Below are positions 16,046-23,027 of a stretch of 64,000 bases of DNA, piece by piece (within the stretch, counting starts at the first letter, position 1; each line of letters begins with the position of its first letter). Location: assembly GCA_035309005.1 (NCBI GenBank), contig DATGFP010000051.1, positions 20,086 to 84,085 of the forward strand, written 5' to 3'. Made by a program: the position numbers and the translations under genes. The notes under the pieces are model-generated. The model saw nothing but the letters and a program-made list of their open reading frames with translations, had not been told where the DNA came from and searched no databases. The DNA is from DATARH01 sp035309005 (GTDB lineage: Bacteria; Pseudomonadota; Alphaproteobacteria; ATCC43930; CGMCC-115725).

Positions 16046-16072
16046 TTGGCACTCTTTCCAATCGAGTGCCAA
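16046..16072. promoter_or_regulatory. CIRCE operator (HrcA binding site)
   Basis: TTGGCACTC-N9-GAGTGCCAA is an exact inverted repeat with the nine-base spacer of CIRCE, differing from the consensus only by G/C at the third position of each arm. HrcA binds CIRCE and represses heat-shock genes until stress titrates GroEL. It lies midway between two divergent CTTG promoter elements, so one operator can control both small heat-shock transcripts. Confidence 0.9.
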
Positions 16073-16079
16073 TTGACCT

Positions 16080-16107
16080 CTTGACGTGGCGCGGGGGCGA
16101 ACTACAT
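16080..16107 (+). promoter_or_regulatory. Putative heat-shock promoter for the rightward hsp20 operon
   Basis: CTTGAC at 16080-16085 and CTACAT at 16102-16107 are spaced by 16 bases. This can be read as a sigma32-type (CTTG ... CNTAT) or as a sigma70-type (TTGACG ... TACATC) promoter. The CIRCE operator ends seven bases before it. Transcription would begin near 16114. Confidence 0.55.
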
Positions 16108-16113
16108 CGACGG

Positions 16114-16178
16114 CCGCCGAGCGCTTTTCGGGGCTCGGCGACGCCAAATTCCCATGTTGCTCAGAGGAGGACGTGGCA
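16114..16178 (+). promoter_or_regulatory. ROSE-like RNA thermometer in the rightward heat-shock leader
   Basis: CCCATGTTGCTC at 16151-16162 is followed directly by AGAGGAGGAC. TTGCTC can pair with the GAGGAGG ribosome site eight bases before the ATG at 16179. The same 12-mer sits in the same place in the divergent hsp20 leader. The expected leader length is about 65 bases. Confidence 0.68.
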
Positions 16179-16352
16179 ATGACCGTCGAGCAAATTCCGC
16201 TTCCATCCGCGCCAACCCCGCCGCACCCGCCGGTCTCCTGGCCGGCTCCCCCAGCACGGCCCGACCCGCGTAGGGACGCAATCGCCGCGACGGCGCAGGC
16301 CGAGCGCGAGCCGGCGCCGACCAGCTGGCCGCGGATCTTTCCCGGCCTCTAG
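16179..16352 (+). CDS. Small proline-rich protein, first gene of a heat-shock operon
   Basis: The 57-residue product is very rich in proline, alanine and arginine (PSAPTPPHPPVSWPAPPARP) and ends SWPRIFPGL. I recognise no domain or signal peptide, and it is likely disordered. The case for a real gene is regulatory: a GAGGAGG site at good spacing inside a ROSE-like leader downstream of the heat-shock promoter. It may encode a heat-induced peptide, or the short frame may just tune translation of the hsp20 genes that follow 90 bases later. Confidence 0.5.
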   Translation: MTVEQIPLPSAPTPPHPPVSWPAPPARPDPRRDAIAATAQAEREPAPTSWPRIFPGL

Positions 16353-16442
16353 TTCCATCATTTTGCCGCGGCGGCGCCCGGTCGATGACTGAGGCATCCG
16401 GCGAACTTCGAGCCGACGGCGCTTCCCGGCGGGAGGTTCACC

Positions 16443-16868
16443 ATGGCTATGTTGCTATCCGATCCATTCGACGCGCTGTTCAATTTTCAGCAGGCGCTCG
16501 ACGCCTTTCGCACCAGCGGCTGGCTCGGCGCCGGCCCGAGCGGCGGCGGCGCCTACCCACCGCTCAACGTGTTCCGCAAAGGCGACGACATTGTCATCAT
16601 CACCGAAGTTCCGGGCGTGCGCAAAGAGGACCTGCAGGTCCAGGTCAAGGGCAATACGATCCGCATCGCCGGCCGGAAATCGGTGCAATACGGCGAGCAG
16701 GCGAGCGTGCACCGCCGCGAGCGCATGGCCGGCAGTTTCGACCGCGCGGTAAGCGTGCCGGTCGAGATCGATGGCGACAAGGTGCGCGCCGAATGCCGCG
16801 ACGGCATCCTCGCGCTCTACCTGTCGCGGGCCGAGCGCGACAAGCCGAAATCGATCGCGATCAGTTAA
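16443..16868 (+). CDS. Small heat-shock protein, Hsp20 family (class A-like)
   Basis: The 141-residue protein has an N-terminal region (FDALFNFQQALDAF) followed by an alpha-crystallin domain: PPLNVFRKGDDIVIITEVPGV, the GSFDRAVSVPVEIDGDKV segment and CRDGILALYLSRAE, ending KSIAIS. It is a cytoplasmic holdase chaperone. GGGAGG lies before the ATG. It is co-directional with, and 27 bases before, another hsp20 gene, so the two form an operon under the CIRCE/heat-shock promoter. Confidence 0.93.
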   Translation: MAMLLSDPFDALFNFQQALDAFRTSGWLGAGPSGGGAYPPLNVFRKGDDIVIITEVPGVRKEDLQVQVKGNTIRIAGRKSVQYGEQASVHRRERMAGSFDRAVSVPVEIDGDKVRAECRDGILALYLSRAERDKPKSIAIS

Positions 16869-16895
16869 AACCGCCGCATCGCCAAGGAGGATGAG

Positions 16896-17294
16896 ATGGC
16901 AAAATCGCAGGCCCTCGAAGTCCAGGAAAAGAAGGAGCTGGTTTCGAAGGAGGAAAAGACCGTTCCGGCCCGCTACTTCGTTCCCAACACCGACATCTTC
17001 GAGACCGAGGACGCGCTCATTGTCGTGATGGAGATCCCGGGCGTCGCGAAAGAAGACATCGCGATCGATCTGGAAAACGACGCCTTGCGGGTCGAGGCGA
17101 AGATCGACCACGGGCATTACGACGGGCTGGAGCCGCTCTACACCGAGTACAATGTCGGCCATTTCGCTCGGGCATTCTCGCTGTCGAGCAAGATCGACCG
17201 GCAACAGATCAGTGCCGAACTGGCGGACGGGATACTGACCCTGACGCTGAAGAAGGCCAAAGAGGCGATGCCGCGACGCATCGCGATCGTCTGA
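16896..17294 (+). CDS. Small heat-shock protein, Hsp20 family
   Basis: The 132-residue protein has a charged N-terminus (QEKKELVSKEEKT). The alpha-crystallin domain follows: RYFVPNTDIFETEDALIVVMEIPGVAKED, HFARAFSLSSKIDRQQISAELADGILTLTLKK, and a final RIAIV. It is the third small heat-shock gene in 2 kb and pairs with the preceding Hsp20; such class pairs often form hetero-oligomers. AAGGAGG precedes the ATG. A hairpin follows, facing rpmE. Confidence 0.94.
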   Translation: MAKSQALEVQEKKELVSKEEKTVPARYFVPNTDIFETEDALIVVMEIPGVAKEDIAIDLENDALRVEAKIDHGHYDGLEPLYTEYNVGHFARAFSLSSKIDRQQISAELADGILTLTLKKAKEAMPRRIAIV

Positions 17295-17322
17295 CGATCA
17301 CCGGGCCGCAGCCACCGGGACG

Positions 17323-17347
17323 CGGGCGGCGCGATCCGCGCCGCCCG
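17323..17347. terminator. Hairpin between hsp20 operon and rpmE
   Basis: A perfect 11-bp stem (CGGGCGGCGCG and its complement) with an ATC loop lies between the converging hsp20 and rpmE genes. It lacks a T-run but is placed and shaped like a bidirectional terminator. Confidence 0.65.
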
Positions 17348-17354
17348 GCCCGGC

Positions 17355-17582
17355 TCAGCTCTTCGGGCCGAAGCCGCCGAAGCGTTTGTTGAAGCGGGCG
17401 AGCTGGCCGCCGGTGTCGAGCAGGCGCTGCTGGCCGCCGGTCCACGCCGGGTGCGACTTGGGATCGATTTCGAGGCGCAGCGTGTCGCCGGCCTTGCCGT
17501 AGGTCGAGCGCGTCTGATAGGTGCTGCCGTCGGTCATCACGACGGTGATCTCGTGATAATCCGGGTGAATGCCTTCTTTCAT
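17355..17582 (-). CDS. rpmE: Large ribosomal subunit protein bL31
   Basis: The 75-residue protein starts MKEGIHPDYHEITVVMTDGS and contains TYGKAGDTLRLEIDPKSHPAWTG and FNKRFGGFG, all typical of alphaproteobacterial L31. The zinc-binding CxxC pairs of the C+ type are absent, so it is the zinc-independent form. It is a component of the 50S subunit at the intersubunit bridge. Confidence 0.96.
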   Translation of the reverse strand: MKEGIHPDYHEITVVMTDGSTYQTRSTYGKAGDTLRLEIDPKSHPAWTGGQQRLLDTGGQLARFNKRFGGFGPKS

Positions 17583-17656
17583 CGCTCAAAACCTTCGGGT
17601 GAGCCGTCTGGCGCGACCGCTATATAGCGAGGCGCCCGCGCCGCGGCAACCGGTTG

Positions 17657-18835
17657 CTAGGCGGCGCGGCTCAGGTAGTCCATCGCCGCCGCGACGCCGC
17701 CCGCGCCGTGCGGCACGCCGGTCAGGTCCATCGCCATCTCGACTGCGGCGATCGCGCCCAGAACCATCGGCTCGTTGAGGTCGCCCAGATGGCCGATGCG
17801 GAACACCCGGCCCTTGAGCCCACCCAGCCCGCCGCCCAGCGACACGTTGAACCGGTCGAGCGCGGTCTGCCGCAGCTGGTCGGCGTCATGGCCCTCGGGC
17901 ACCATGACGGCGGTCACCGTGTCCGACTGCGCGCTCGGCTCGACCGCGAAAATCTCGGGCCCGTCATTGCCGCGCCATGCCCGCACCGCGCGGCGCGTCG
18001 CCTCCGCCAGCCGGTGGTGGCGCGCGAAGACATTATCGAGCCCTTCTTCCTCCAGCATGCGCAGCGCTTCCTGCAGCCCGTAGAAGAAGTGCACCGGCAC
18101 GGTGCCGTTCCAGTAGCCCTGCTGCGCGCCCTGGCCGAGCAGCCGGCGCCAATCCCAATAGACCCGCGGCAGCTTGGCTTCGGCCGCGGCGGCCAGGGCC
18201 TTGGCGCTGACCCCGGTGAAGGCCATGCCGGTCGGCAGCATCAGCCCCTTCTGCGAGCCGGCGACGACGACGTCGACGCCCCATTCGTCCATCCGGACGT
18301 CGAACGATCCGAGCGAGGAGATCGTGTCGACCAGAAACAGCGCCGGGTGGTGCGCGGCGTCGATCGCCCGCCGCAGCGCCGCGACCGGGTGCGCGACGCC
18401 GGTCGAGGTCTCGTTGTGGACGGCCAGCACCGCCTTGATCTCGTGCGCCTTGTCCTCGCGCAGCCGGGTTTCGAGCTTGGCCGGATCGATCGCGCGCCGC
18501 CAATCGTTCGGCAACGTCTCGACCTCAAGGCCAAAGGCCTCCGCCCGCATCCCCCAATTCACCGAGAAATAGCCGCTCTCGGCGATCAGCACCTTGTCGC
18601 CCGGCGAGAACAGGTTGACGAGCGCCGCTTCCCAGGCGCCATGCCCGGTGGCGGCGTAGCCCAGGATCGTCTGCTCGGTCTTGAACACGCGTTTGAGCCC
18701 GGCAAAGCACTCGTCGGCGATCGCCTTGAACTGGGCGCCGGTGAAATCGAGCGTGCCGCGATCCATCGCCCGCAAAATGCGGTCCGGGATGTTGGTCGGT
18801 CCCGGGTTCATAAAGAAATGCCAGCCGTGCGCCAT
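17657..18835 (-). CDS. Class V aminotransferase, probable serine-glyoxylate aminotransferase
   Basis: The 392-residue PLP enzyme starts HFFMNPGPTNIPDRILRAM and has GYAATGHGAWEAALVNL, HNETSTGVAHPV and LVDTISSLGSFDVRMDEWGVDV. The lysine that binds PLP lies in AGSQKGLMLPTG. These match the serine-glyoxylate/alanine-glyoxylate group, which makes hydroxypyruvate and glycine in photorespiration-like or serine-cycle metabolism. No other serine-cycle gene is nearby. ATG at 18835 has AAGGAGAG upstream. Confidence 0.85.
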   Translation of the reverse strand: MAHGWHFFMNPGPTNIPDRILRAMDRGTLDFTGAQFKAIADECFAGLKRVFKTEQTILGYAATGHGAWEAALVNLFSPGDKVLIAESGYFSVNWGMRAEAFGLEVETLPNDWRRAIDPAKLETRLREDKAHEIKAVLAVHNETSTGVAHPVAALRRAIDAAHHPALFLVDTISSLGSFDVRMDEWGVDVVVAGSQKGLMLPTGMAFTGVSAKALAAAAEAKLPRVYWDWRRLLGQGAQQGYWNGTVPVHFFYGLQEALRMLEEEGLDNVFARHHRLAEATRRAVRAWRGNDGPEIFAVEPSAQSDTVTAVMVPEGHDADQLRQTALDRFNVSLGGGLGGLKGRVFRIGHLGDLNEPMVLGAIAAVEMAMDLTGVPHGAGGVAAAMDYLSRAA

Positions 18836-18920
18836 AGCCTCTCCTTCCGCCCCGCAGCCGCGAGGGCGGCGCAGCATAGTCGCTCGCTTCGCTAATACAA
18901 CGGCGCGGTCGTCGCAGGCC

Positions 18921-19658
18921 TCAGCGCCCGGCCAGCAGCTTGTCGATCAGGGAATCGAGCGGCGGTGTCAGCCGGGCATAGCCGGCCGGGCTGAAATGCA
19001 GCAAATCGGGCGAGAGCGCGCGGCTCAGCCCACCCTCGCCGTCGAGCAGCACGTCGCCGATATCGGCGTAGAGGATCGTGCCGCCGTCGCCGCAGCGCCG
19101 GATCAGCTGGTTGACGGCGACCGTGCCGCGGCGCAAGCGATCGCCGGGCGACGCCGCGCGCGGCCACAGGCCGAGAAGCAGAATGCGGGCCTGCGGCAGC
19201 TGCTGGCGCAGATAGAGAAGATCGGCGCGGATGCCCTGCGCCGCATCCGAGGGCGAGCGGCCGTGGCCGAGATCGTTGGTGCCGATCAACAGGGCGACGC
19301 CGGCCGGCGGCGGTCCGTCGAGGTTGCCGTGCTGCAGCCGCCACATGAGATGCTCGGTGCGGTCGCCGCTGACCCCGGCGTTGAGCACGCCACGCGGCGC
19401 CATATCGCTCTGCCAGAGTGCTTTGTCGAAGCCCTCGGTGATCGAGTCGCCAAAAAACAACACCCGGTAGGGCTGGCGCTTGACCGCGGCATTGATCTCG
19501 TCGAACCGGTGCACCGGCCAGCCTGCTTCGCGCGGCTTGGGCTCGGCGATCTTGCCCGGCGTGAACGGGCTGCAACGCAGTTCCTGCGCCGCGCTGCCGG
19601 CCGACAGCACCGCCAGCATGGCGACGGCAATCGCAGCGCCGCACCCGATGAGCCTCAT
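18921..19658 (-). CDS. Secreted SGNH/GDSL hydrolase
   Basis: The 245-residue protein has a signal peptide (ending SAAQE). The SGNH blocks follow: FFGDSITEG with the nucleophile serine, NAGVSGDRTEH, LLIGTNDLGHGRS, and LLHFSPAGYARL carrying the catalytic histidine. It is an esterase or acetylhydrolase acting in the periplasm or outside the cell. The gene is divergent from the MetX-like hydrolase gene. No substrate can be assigned. Confidence 0.85.
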   Translation of the reverse strand: MRLIGCGAAIAVAMLAVLSAGSAAQELRCSPFTPGKIAEPKPREAGWPVHRFDEINAAVKRQPYRVLFFGDSITEGFDKALWQSDMAPRGVLNAGVSGDRTEHLMWRLQHGNLDGPPPAGVALLIGTNDLGHGRSPSDAAQGIRADLLYLRQQLPQARILLLGLWPRAASPGDRLRRGTVAVNQLIRRCGDGGTILYADIGDVLLDGEGGLSRALSPDLLHFSPAGYARLTPPLDSLIDKLLAGR

Positions 19659-19742
19659 CCGCCCTACTCCGATGGCGCCGGTTTCCCCCGTCCGCGCCTT
19701 TCTCTATGCTGCCCTGAACCGCCTGACCAGGGAGGATTGCCG

Positions 19743-20786
19743 ATGCCGACAAATGACCCCGCGAGCCGCTGGCCGAACTTCCACGAAGCCGATTTCATCA
19801 TCAAGGACTACCATTTCGCCAGCGGCGAGGTGCTGCCGGAGTTGCGGCTGCATTACCGCACGATGGGCGTGCCGCAACGCGATGCGGCCGGCAAGATCGT
19901 CAACGGCCTCATGCTGCTGCAGGGCAATACCGGGACCGGCGCCAACTGGCTGCGCCCGACCTTGGCCGACGAATTGTTCATGCCCGGCCAGCCGCTCGAC
20001 GCGCGGCAATATTTCATCGTCATGCAGGACGCGATCGGCCGCGGCGGCTCGTCGAAGCCGTCCGACGGCCTCAAGGGCAACTTCCCGCATTACCGCTACC
20101 GCGACATGGTCCAATCGGGCTACCGGCTGCTCACCGAGGGCCTCGGGGTCGGCCATCTGCGCCTCCTGATCGGCAGCTCGATGGGCGGCATGCACGCCTG
20201 GATGTGGGCCGAGATGTATCCCGACCTGATGGACGGGGTCATCCCCTTGTCGTGCCAGCCGGTAGAGATCAGCGGCCGCAACTGGCTGGGGCGGCGCGCC
20301 CAGGCCGAGGCGATCCGCCACGACCCGGACTGGCGGGGCGGCTTCTACGACAAGAACCCGACGCATTACATCTATGGCGCGGCCGGCAATTTCGGCACCG
20401 AGAGCCCGACCCGCATCCAGGAGATGGCGCCGACGCTGGCGGCCGCCGACGCGCTCTACGAGAAGCGGCTGGCGGACGCCGCCAATGGCGACGCCAACAA
20501 CCAGCTCTGGGCGATCGAGGCGATCCGCGACTACAACCCCGAGCCTGACCTCGACCAGATCACGGCCAAGGTGATGCTGATCAACGACGCCGAGGATCAT
20601 GCCAACCCGCCCGAGCTCGGCACCGTCGAGCGGGCGATGAAGCGGGTGAAAAACGGCCGCTATGTGCTGATCCCGGCCGGCCCCGACACGCACGGGCATT
20701 TCAGCCATTACTACGCGAAATTGTGGAAGCCCTATTTGATCGAGTTCCTGGCCGAGCTCGGCCCGGCGCGGATGGCGGCGGAATGA
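19743..20786 (+). CDS. Alpha/beta hydrolase of the homoserine O-acetyltransferase (MetX) superfamily
   Basis: The 347-residue protein has the MetX-like start (FHEADFIIKDYHFASGEVLPELRLHYRTMG), an LLQGNTGTGANW oxyanion segment, the nucleophile elbow IGSSMGGMHAW, LINDAEDHANP for the acid, and DTHGHFSHYY for the histidine. Family members acylate homoserine or act as plain hydrolases. This one lacks the longer lid expected of true MetX, so a hydrolase or an acyltransferase for another alcohol is possible. GGAGG precedes the ATG and the stop overlaps the next hydrolase gene. Confidence 0.75.
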   Translation: MPTNDPASRWPNFHEADFIIKDYHFASGEVLPELRLHYRTMGVPQRDAAGKIVNGLMLLQGNTGTGANWLRPTLADELFMPGQPLDARQYFIVMQDAIGRGGSSKPSDGLKGNFPHYRYRDMVQSGYRLLTEGLGVGHLRLLIGSSMGGMHAWMWAEMYPDLMDGVIPLSCQPVEISGRNWLGRRAQAEAIRHDPDWRGGFYDKNPTHYIYGAAGNFGTESPTRIQEMAPTLAAADALYEKRLADAANGDANNQLWAIEAIRDYNPEPDLDQITAKVMLINDAEDHANPPELGTVERAMKRVKNGRYVLIPAGPDTHGHFSHYYAKLWKPYLIEFLAELGPARMAAE

Positions 20787-21595
20787 CCGAGGCCCGCCGC
20801 TTCACGACCAGCGACGGCCTCACCCTCGCCTATTACATCGACGATTTCACCGATCCCTGGACAGAGGCGCCGACGCTCCTGCTGCTGCACGCGGCGATGG
20901 GCAGCGCCAGGCGCTATTTCGCCTGGGTGCCGCATCTGTGCCGCAACTGGCGGGTGGTGCGGCTCGACCTGCGCGGCCACGGCAATTCGCCGGTGCCGCC
21001 GGCTGAGCAGCCGCTGCGGCTCGACCGGCTGGTCGCCGACGTCGCCGAATTGCTCGACCATCTCGGGGTTGCCAGCGCGCATGTCGTCGGCAACTCGGCC
21101 GGCGGCTACCTCGGCCAGCAACTGGCGATGACCCGGCCCGATCGGGTCAGGAGCCTGTGTTTGTTCGGCTCGACACCGGGGCTGAAGAACAGCCAGGCGC
21201 CGAGCTGGATCCCGCAGATCCAGGCGAAAGGGCTGCGCGGCTTTCTCGCCGAGACGATCCGCGACCGCCTGGCCGCCGACGCCGACCCCGGCCTTGTCGA
21301 ATGGTTTCTCGGCGAAGCGGCGAAAAACGACCCGGCCTATATCACCAAATTCGTGCTGTTGATGGCGAGCTATGATTGGAGCGGCGAGGTCGAGCGCATC
21401 GCCTGCCCGACCCTAGTCGTCATCCCCGGCAGCGAAACCGTCGGCTCGATCAGCAATTACCAGCCGTTCCGCAAGCTGCGCGACGTGGAGATCGCGATCT
21501 ACGACGGGCTGCCGCACAACATCTGCGACGCGGTGCCCGACCGCTGCGCCGCGAATGTGCGCGACTTTTTGCGCCGCCGCTTCCCGGGCGGCTGA
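20783..21595 (+). CDS. Alpha/beta hydrolase, 3-oxoadipate enol-lactonase-like
   Basis: The 270-residue protein has LLLLHAAMGSARRYFAWVPHL, RLDLRGHGNSPVP, the nucleophile elbow VVGNSAGGYLGQQ, and LPHNICDAVPDR with the catalytic histidine. It belongs to the broad enol-lactonase/haloperoxidase-like group. It overlaps the upstream hydrolase by four bases (ATGA), so the two are made together and probably act in one pathway. The substrate is unknown. Confidence 0.8.
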   Translation: MTEARRFTTSDGLTLAYYIDDFTDPWTEAPTLLLLHAAMGSARRYFAWVPHLCRNWRVVRLDLRGHGNSPVPPAEQPLRLDRLVADVAELLDHLGVASAHVVGNSAGGYLGQQLAMTRPDRVRSLCLFGSTPGLKNSQAPSWIPQIQAKGLRGFLAETIRDRLAADADPGLVEWFLGEAAKNDPAYITKFVLLMASYDWSGEVERIACPTLVVIPGSETVGSISNYQPFRKLRDVEIAIYDGLPHNICDAVPDRCAANVRDFLRRRFPGG

Positions 21596-21609
21596 GAGAG
21601 CCGCCCGGG
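21583..21609. terminator. Hairpin at the end of the hydrolase operon
   Basis: CCCGGGCGGCT and AGCCGCCCGGG form a perfect 11-bp stem around a GAGAG loop, and the stop codon of the preceding gene lies inside it. It sits between converging genes. No T-run follows, so efficiency is uncertain. Confidence 0.6.
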
Positions 21610-21624
21610 GCCGGCGAGGCCTTC

Positions 21625-22461
21625 TTAGGCCGGGTGGAACACCAGCGTACGCAGTTCGATGCTCTCGCGCGGGCGCGCATCGGGCGGCGTCGTCGGGTCG
21701 GTGAACGAGGTGTGCGGCATGAAGCGCGCCGAGATGTCGGTCCTGGTATCGGCGATCTTCAACAGCAGCGCCTCGTCGCGGCGCATCTGCGGCGCGTAGT
21801 ACCACTGGTGCGCCGGGTTGTACTTGACCGAATACGTCTCGCCGACCCGGTCGCGGTACACCAGGTCCGACGGCACCAGATCATTGGCGCCGAGGGTGCG
21901 CGAATCGCATACCGCGAGCGGCGCGTCGCGCAGCGGCTCGTCGAGGATCGGCCGCCACAGATTGATCACCTGGACGCGGCCGCGCAGCAATTCCTCGGCC
22001 TCATCGCCCATCAGGTCGCGCACCCGCTGCGGCCCGGAACGGTCGGTATGGTCGACATGCACCCGGGTCGCCGGCTGGCGCGGCCCGCCGCGCGAGCGGT
22101 CCTGCACGCCGGGCACGCGGCGGCGCTGCAGATGGTCGAAGATGAAGACGCGGGACGCGCCGGTGTGCTCGGCGATGAAGCGCTCGGCCTCGGGGTAGTA
22201 GACGTGGCGCACCTCCTCGTCATCCCAGAAATCGCGCACCGCGCTCCTCTGCTCGACCAGCGCGAAGCCCTGCACGTCGAGGCCGAGTTCGCCCTGGATC
22301 GGGCGCAGGTCGTGGATCTGCATCTGGTGCGGCTCGTACGGCATGACCGACGGCGGGTCGTTCGCAGTCGGCTCATAGGCGTAATAGCGCGGACGCACGG
22401 TGGTCGCGCCGAGATAGTTCAGCTCGGCCTCGACGTAAGGCAGGCGATCGATGTCACTCAT
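21625..22461 (-). CDS. CmcJ/NvfI-family putative 2-oxoglutarate/Fe(II) oxygenase
   Basis: The 278-residue protein has a VHVDHTDRSGPQRVRDL segment matching the HxD metal site of this family. LRGRVQVINLWRPILDEPLRDAPLAVCDSRTL and NPAHQWYYAPQMRRDEALLLKI follow, as seen in CmcJ-like proteins. Relatives include enzymes of cephamycin and fungal meroterpenoid biosynthesis, and many bacterial ones with no known role. It is a single gene here, upstream of small DUF1127 genes on the same strand. Confidence 0.8.
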   Translation of the reverse strand: MSDIDRLPYVEAELNYLGATTVRPRYYAYEPTANDPPSVMPYEPHQMQIHDLRPIQGELGLDVQGFALVEQRSAVRDFWDDEEVRHVYYPEAERFIAEHTGASRVFIFDHLQRRRVPGVQDRSRGGPRQPATRVHVDHTDRSGPQRVRDLMGDEAEELLRGRVQVINLWRPILDEPLRDAPLAVCDSRTLGANDLVPSDLVYRDRVGETYSVKYNPAHQWYYAPQMRRDEALLLKIADTRTDISARFMPHTSFTDPTTPPDARPRESIELRTLVFHPA

Positions 22462-22491
22462 CGTTGATCCTCCTTCGGGGAACTGGCCGGT

Positions 22492-22671
22492 TCAGAACGG
22501 CGGAAAGCGAAAGGTCTCGGCCGGCATGTCGCGATAGGGCAATGTTAGCCGGTCGAGGGCGCGCTGCGCCACCGCGGAAAGCGATCGCAGCAAGCGTTTC
22601 GGCGCGCTGGTTTGCCGGCTCGGGGTTGCATCGACCGGCAGGTCGGCTGAGCGTCTCAGGATCGTGTCCAT
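22492..22671 (-). CDS. Small basic protein coupled to a DUF1127 gene
   Basis: The 59-residue product contains many arginines (RLLRSLSAVAQRALDRL) and ends FRFPPF. I know no family for it. Its ATG at 22671 overlaps the stop of the preceding DUF1127 gene (TGATG), with GGAG a few bases upstream inside that gene, so translation coupling is likely. ATG at 22674 is equally possible. Confidence 0.5.
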   Translation of the reverse strand: MDTILRRSADLPVDATPSRQTSAPKRLLRSLSAVAQRALDRLTLPYRDMPAETFRFPPF

Positions 22672-22907
22672 CATTCTCTCCAGAACGGCTTGTTGATCAG
22701 GAATTCGGCGTCGCCGCGGGTCAGGCCGATGTCGGCCAAGAGGCGCGCGTCGAGTTGCGCGAGCTGGCTGCGGTCGCGGCGGCGGTGCCGCCATTCGCGT
22801 AACGTCGCGGCAAACCACTGCGTGGCGTCGCTGAGCGCTTCGAGCGCCAGCCGCCGGCGCAGCGCGCCGGGGCGCTCGCGAGCAGATTGCAAAGGGATCG
22901 CGGTCAT
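22671..22907 (-). CDS. DUF1127 small protein
   Basis: The 78-residue protein ends in the DUF1127 pattern: WRHRRRDRSQLAQLDARLLADIGLTRGDAEFLINKPFWRE. DUF1127 proteins are short, arginine-rich and common in alphaproteobacteria. Some have been linked to phosphate and carbon metabolism, stress responses or RNA binding, but the activity is not settled. It is divergent from a GcvA-type LysR gene, a frequent arrangement, which suggests that regulator controls it. Confidence 0.85.
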   Translation of the reverse strand: MTAIPLQSARERPGALRRRLALEALSDATQWFAATLREWRHRRRDRSQLAQLDARLLADIGLTRGDAEFLINKPFWRE

Positions 22908-23027
22908 ATTAGATCTCCTAAACTCAGTTCCCGCCTGAAATCGGCCAGAAGCGTGTTGAGGAGAAGCTGACCCTTGCGGAGATCTTTCGCAAACGAGACT
23001 TTCTCAGCAGCCGGATTAGGAAAGCTC

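Noticed and set aside
16443..16470. A third ROSE core (ATGTTGCT) at the start of the 16443 hsp20 gene
   Set aside because: Eight bases match, but they lie after the start codon and ribosome site, inside the coding sequence, so the ROSE geometry is absent.
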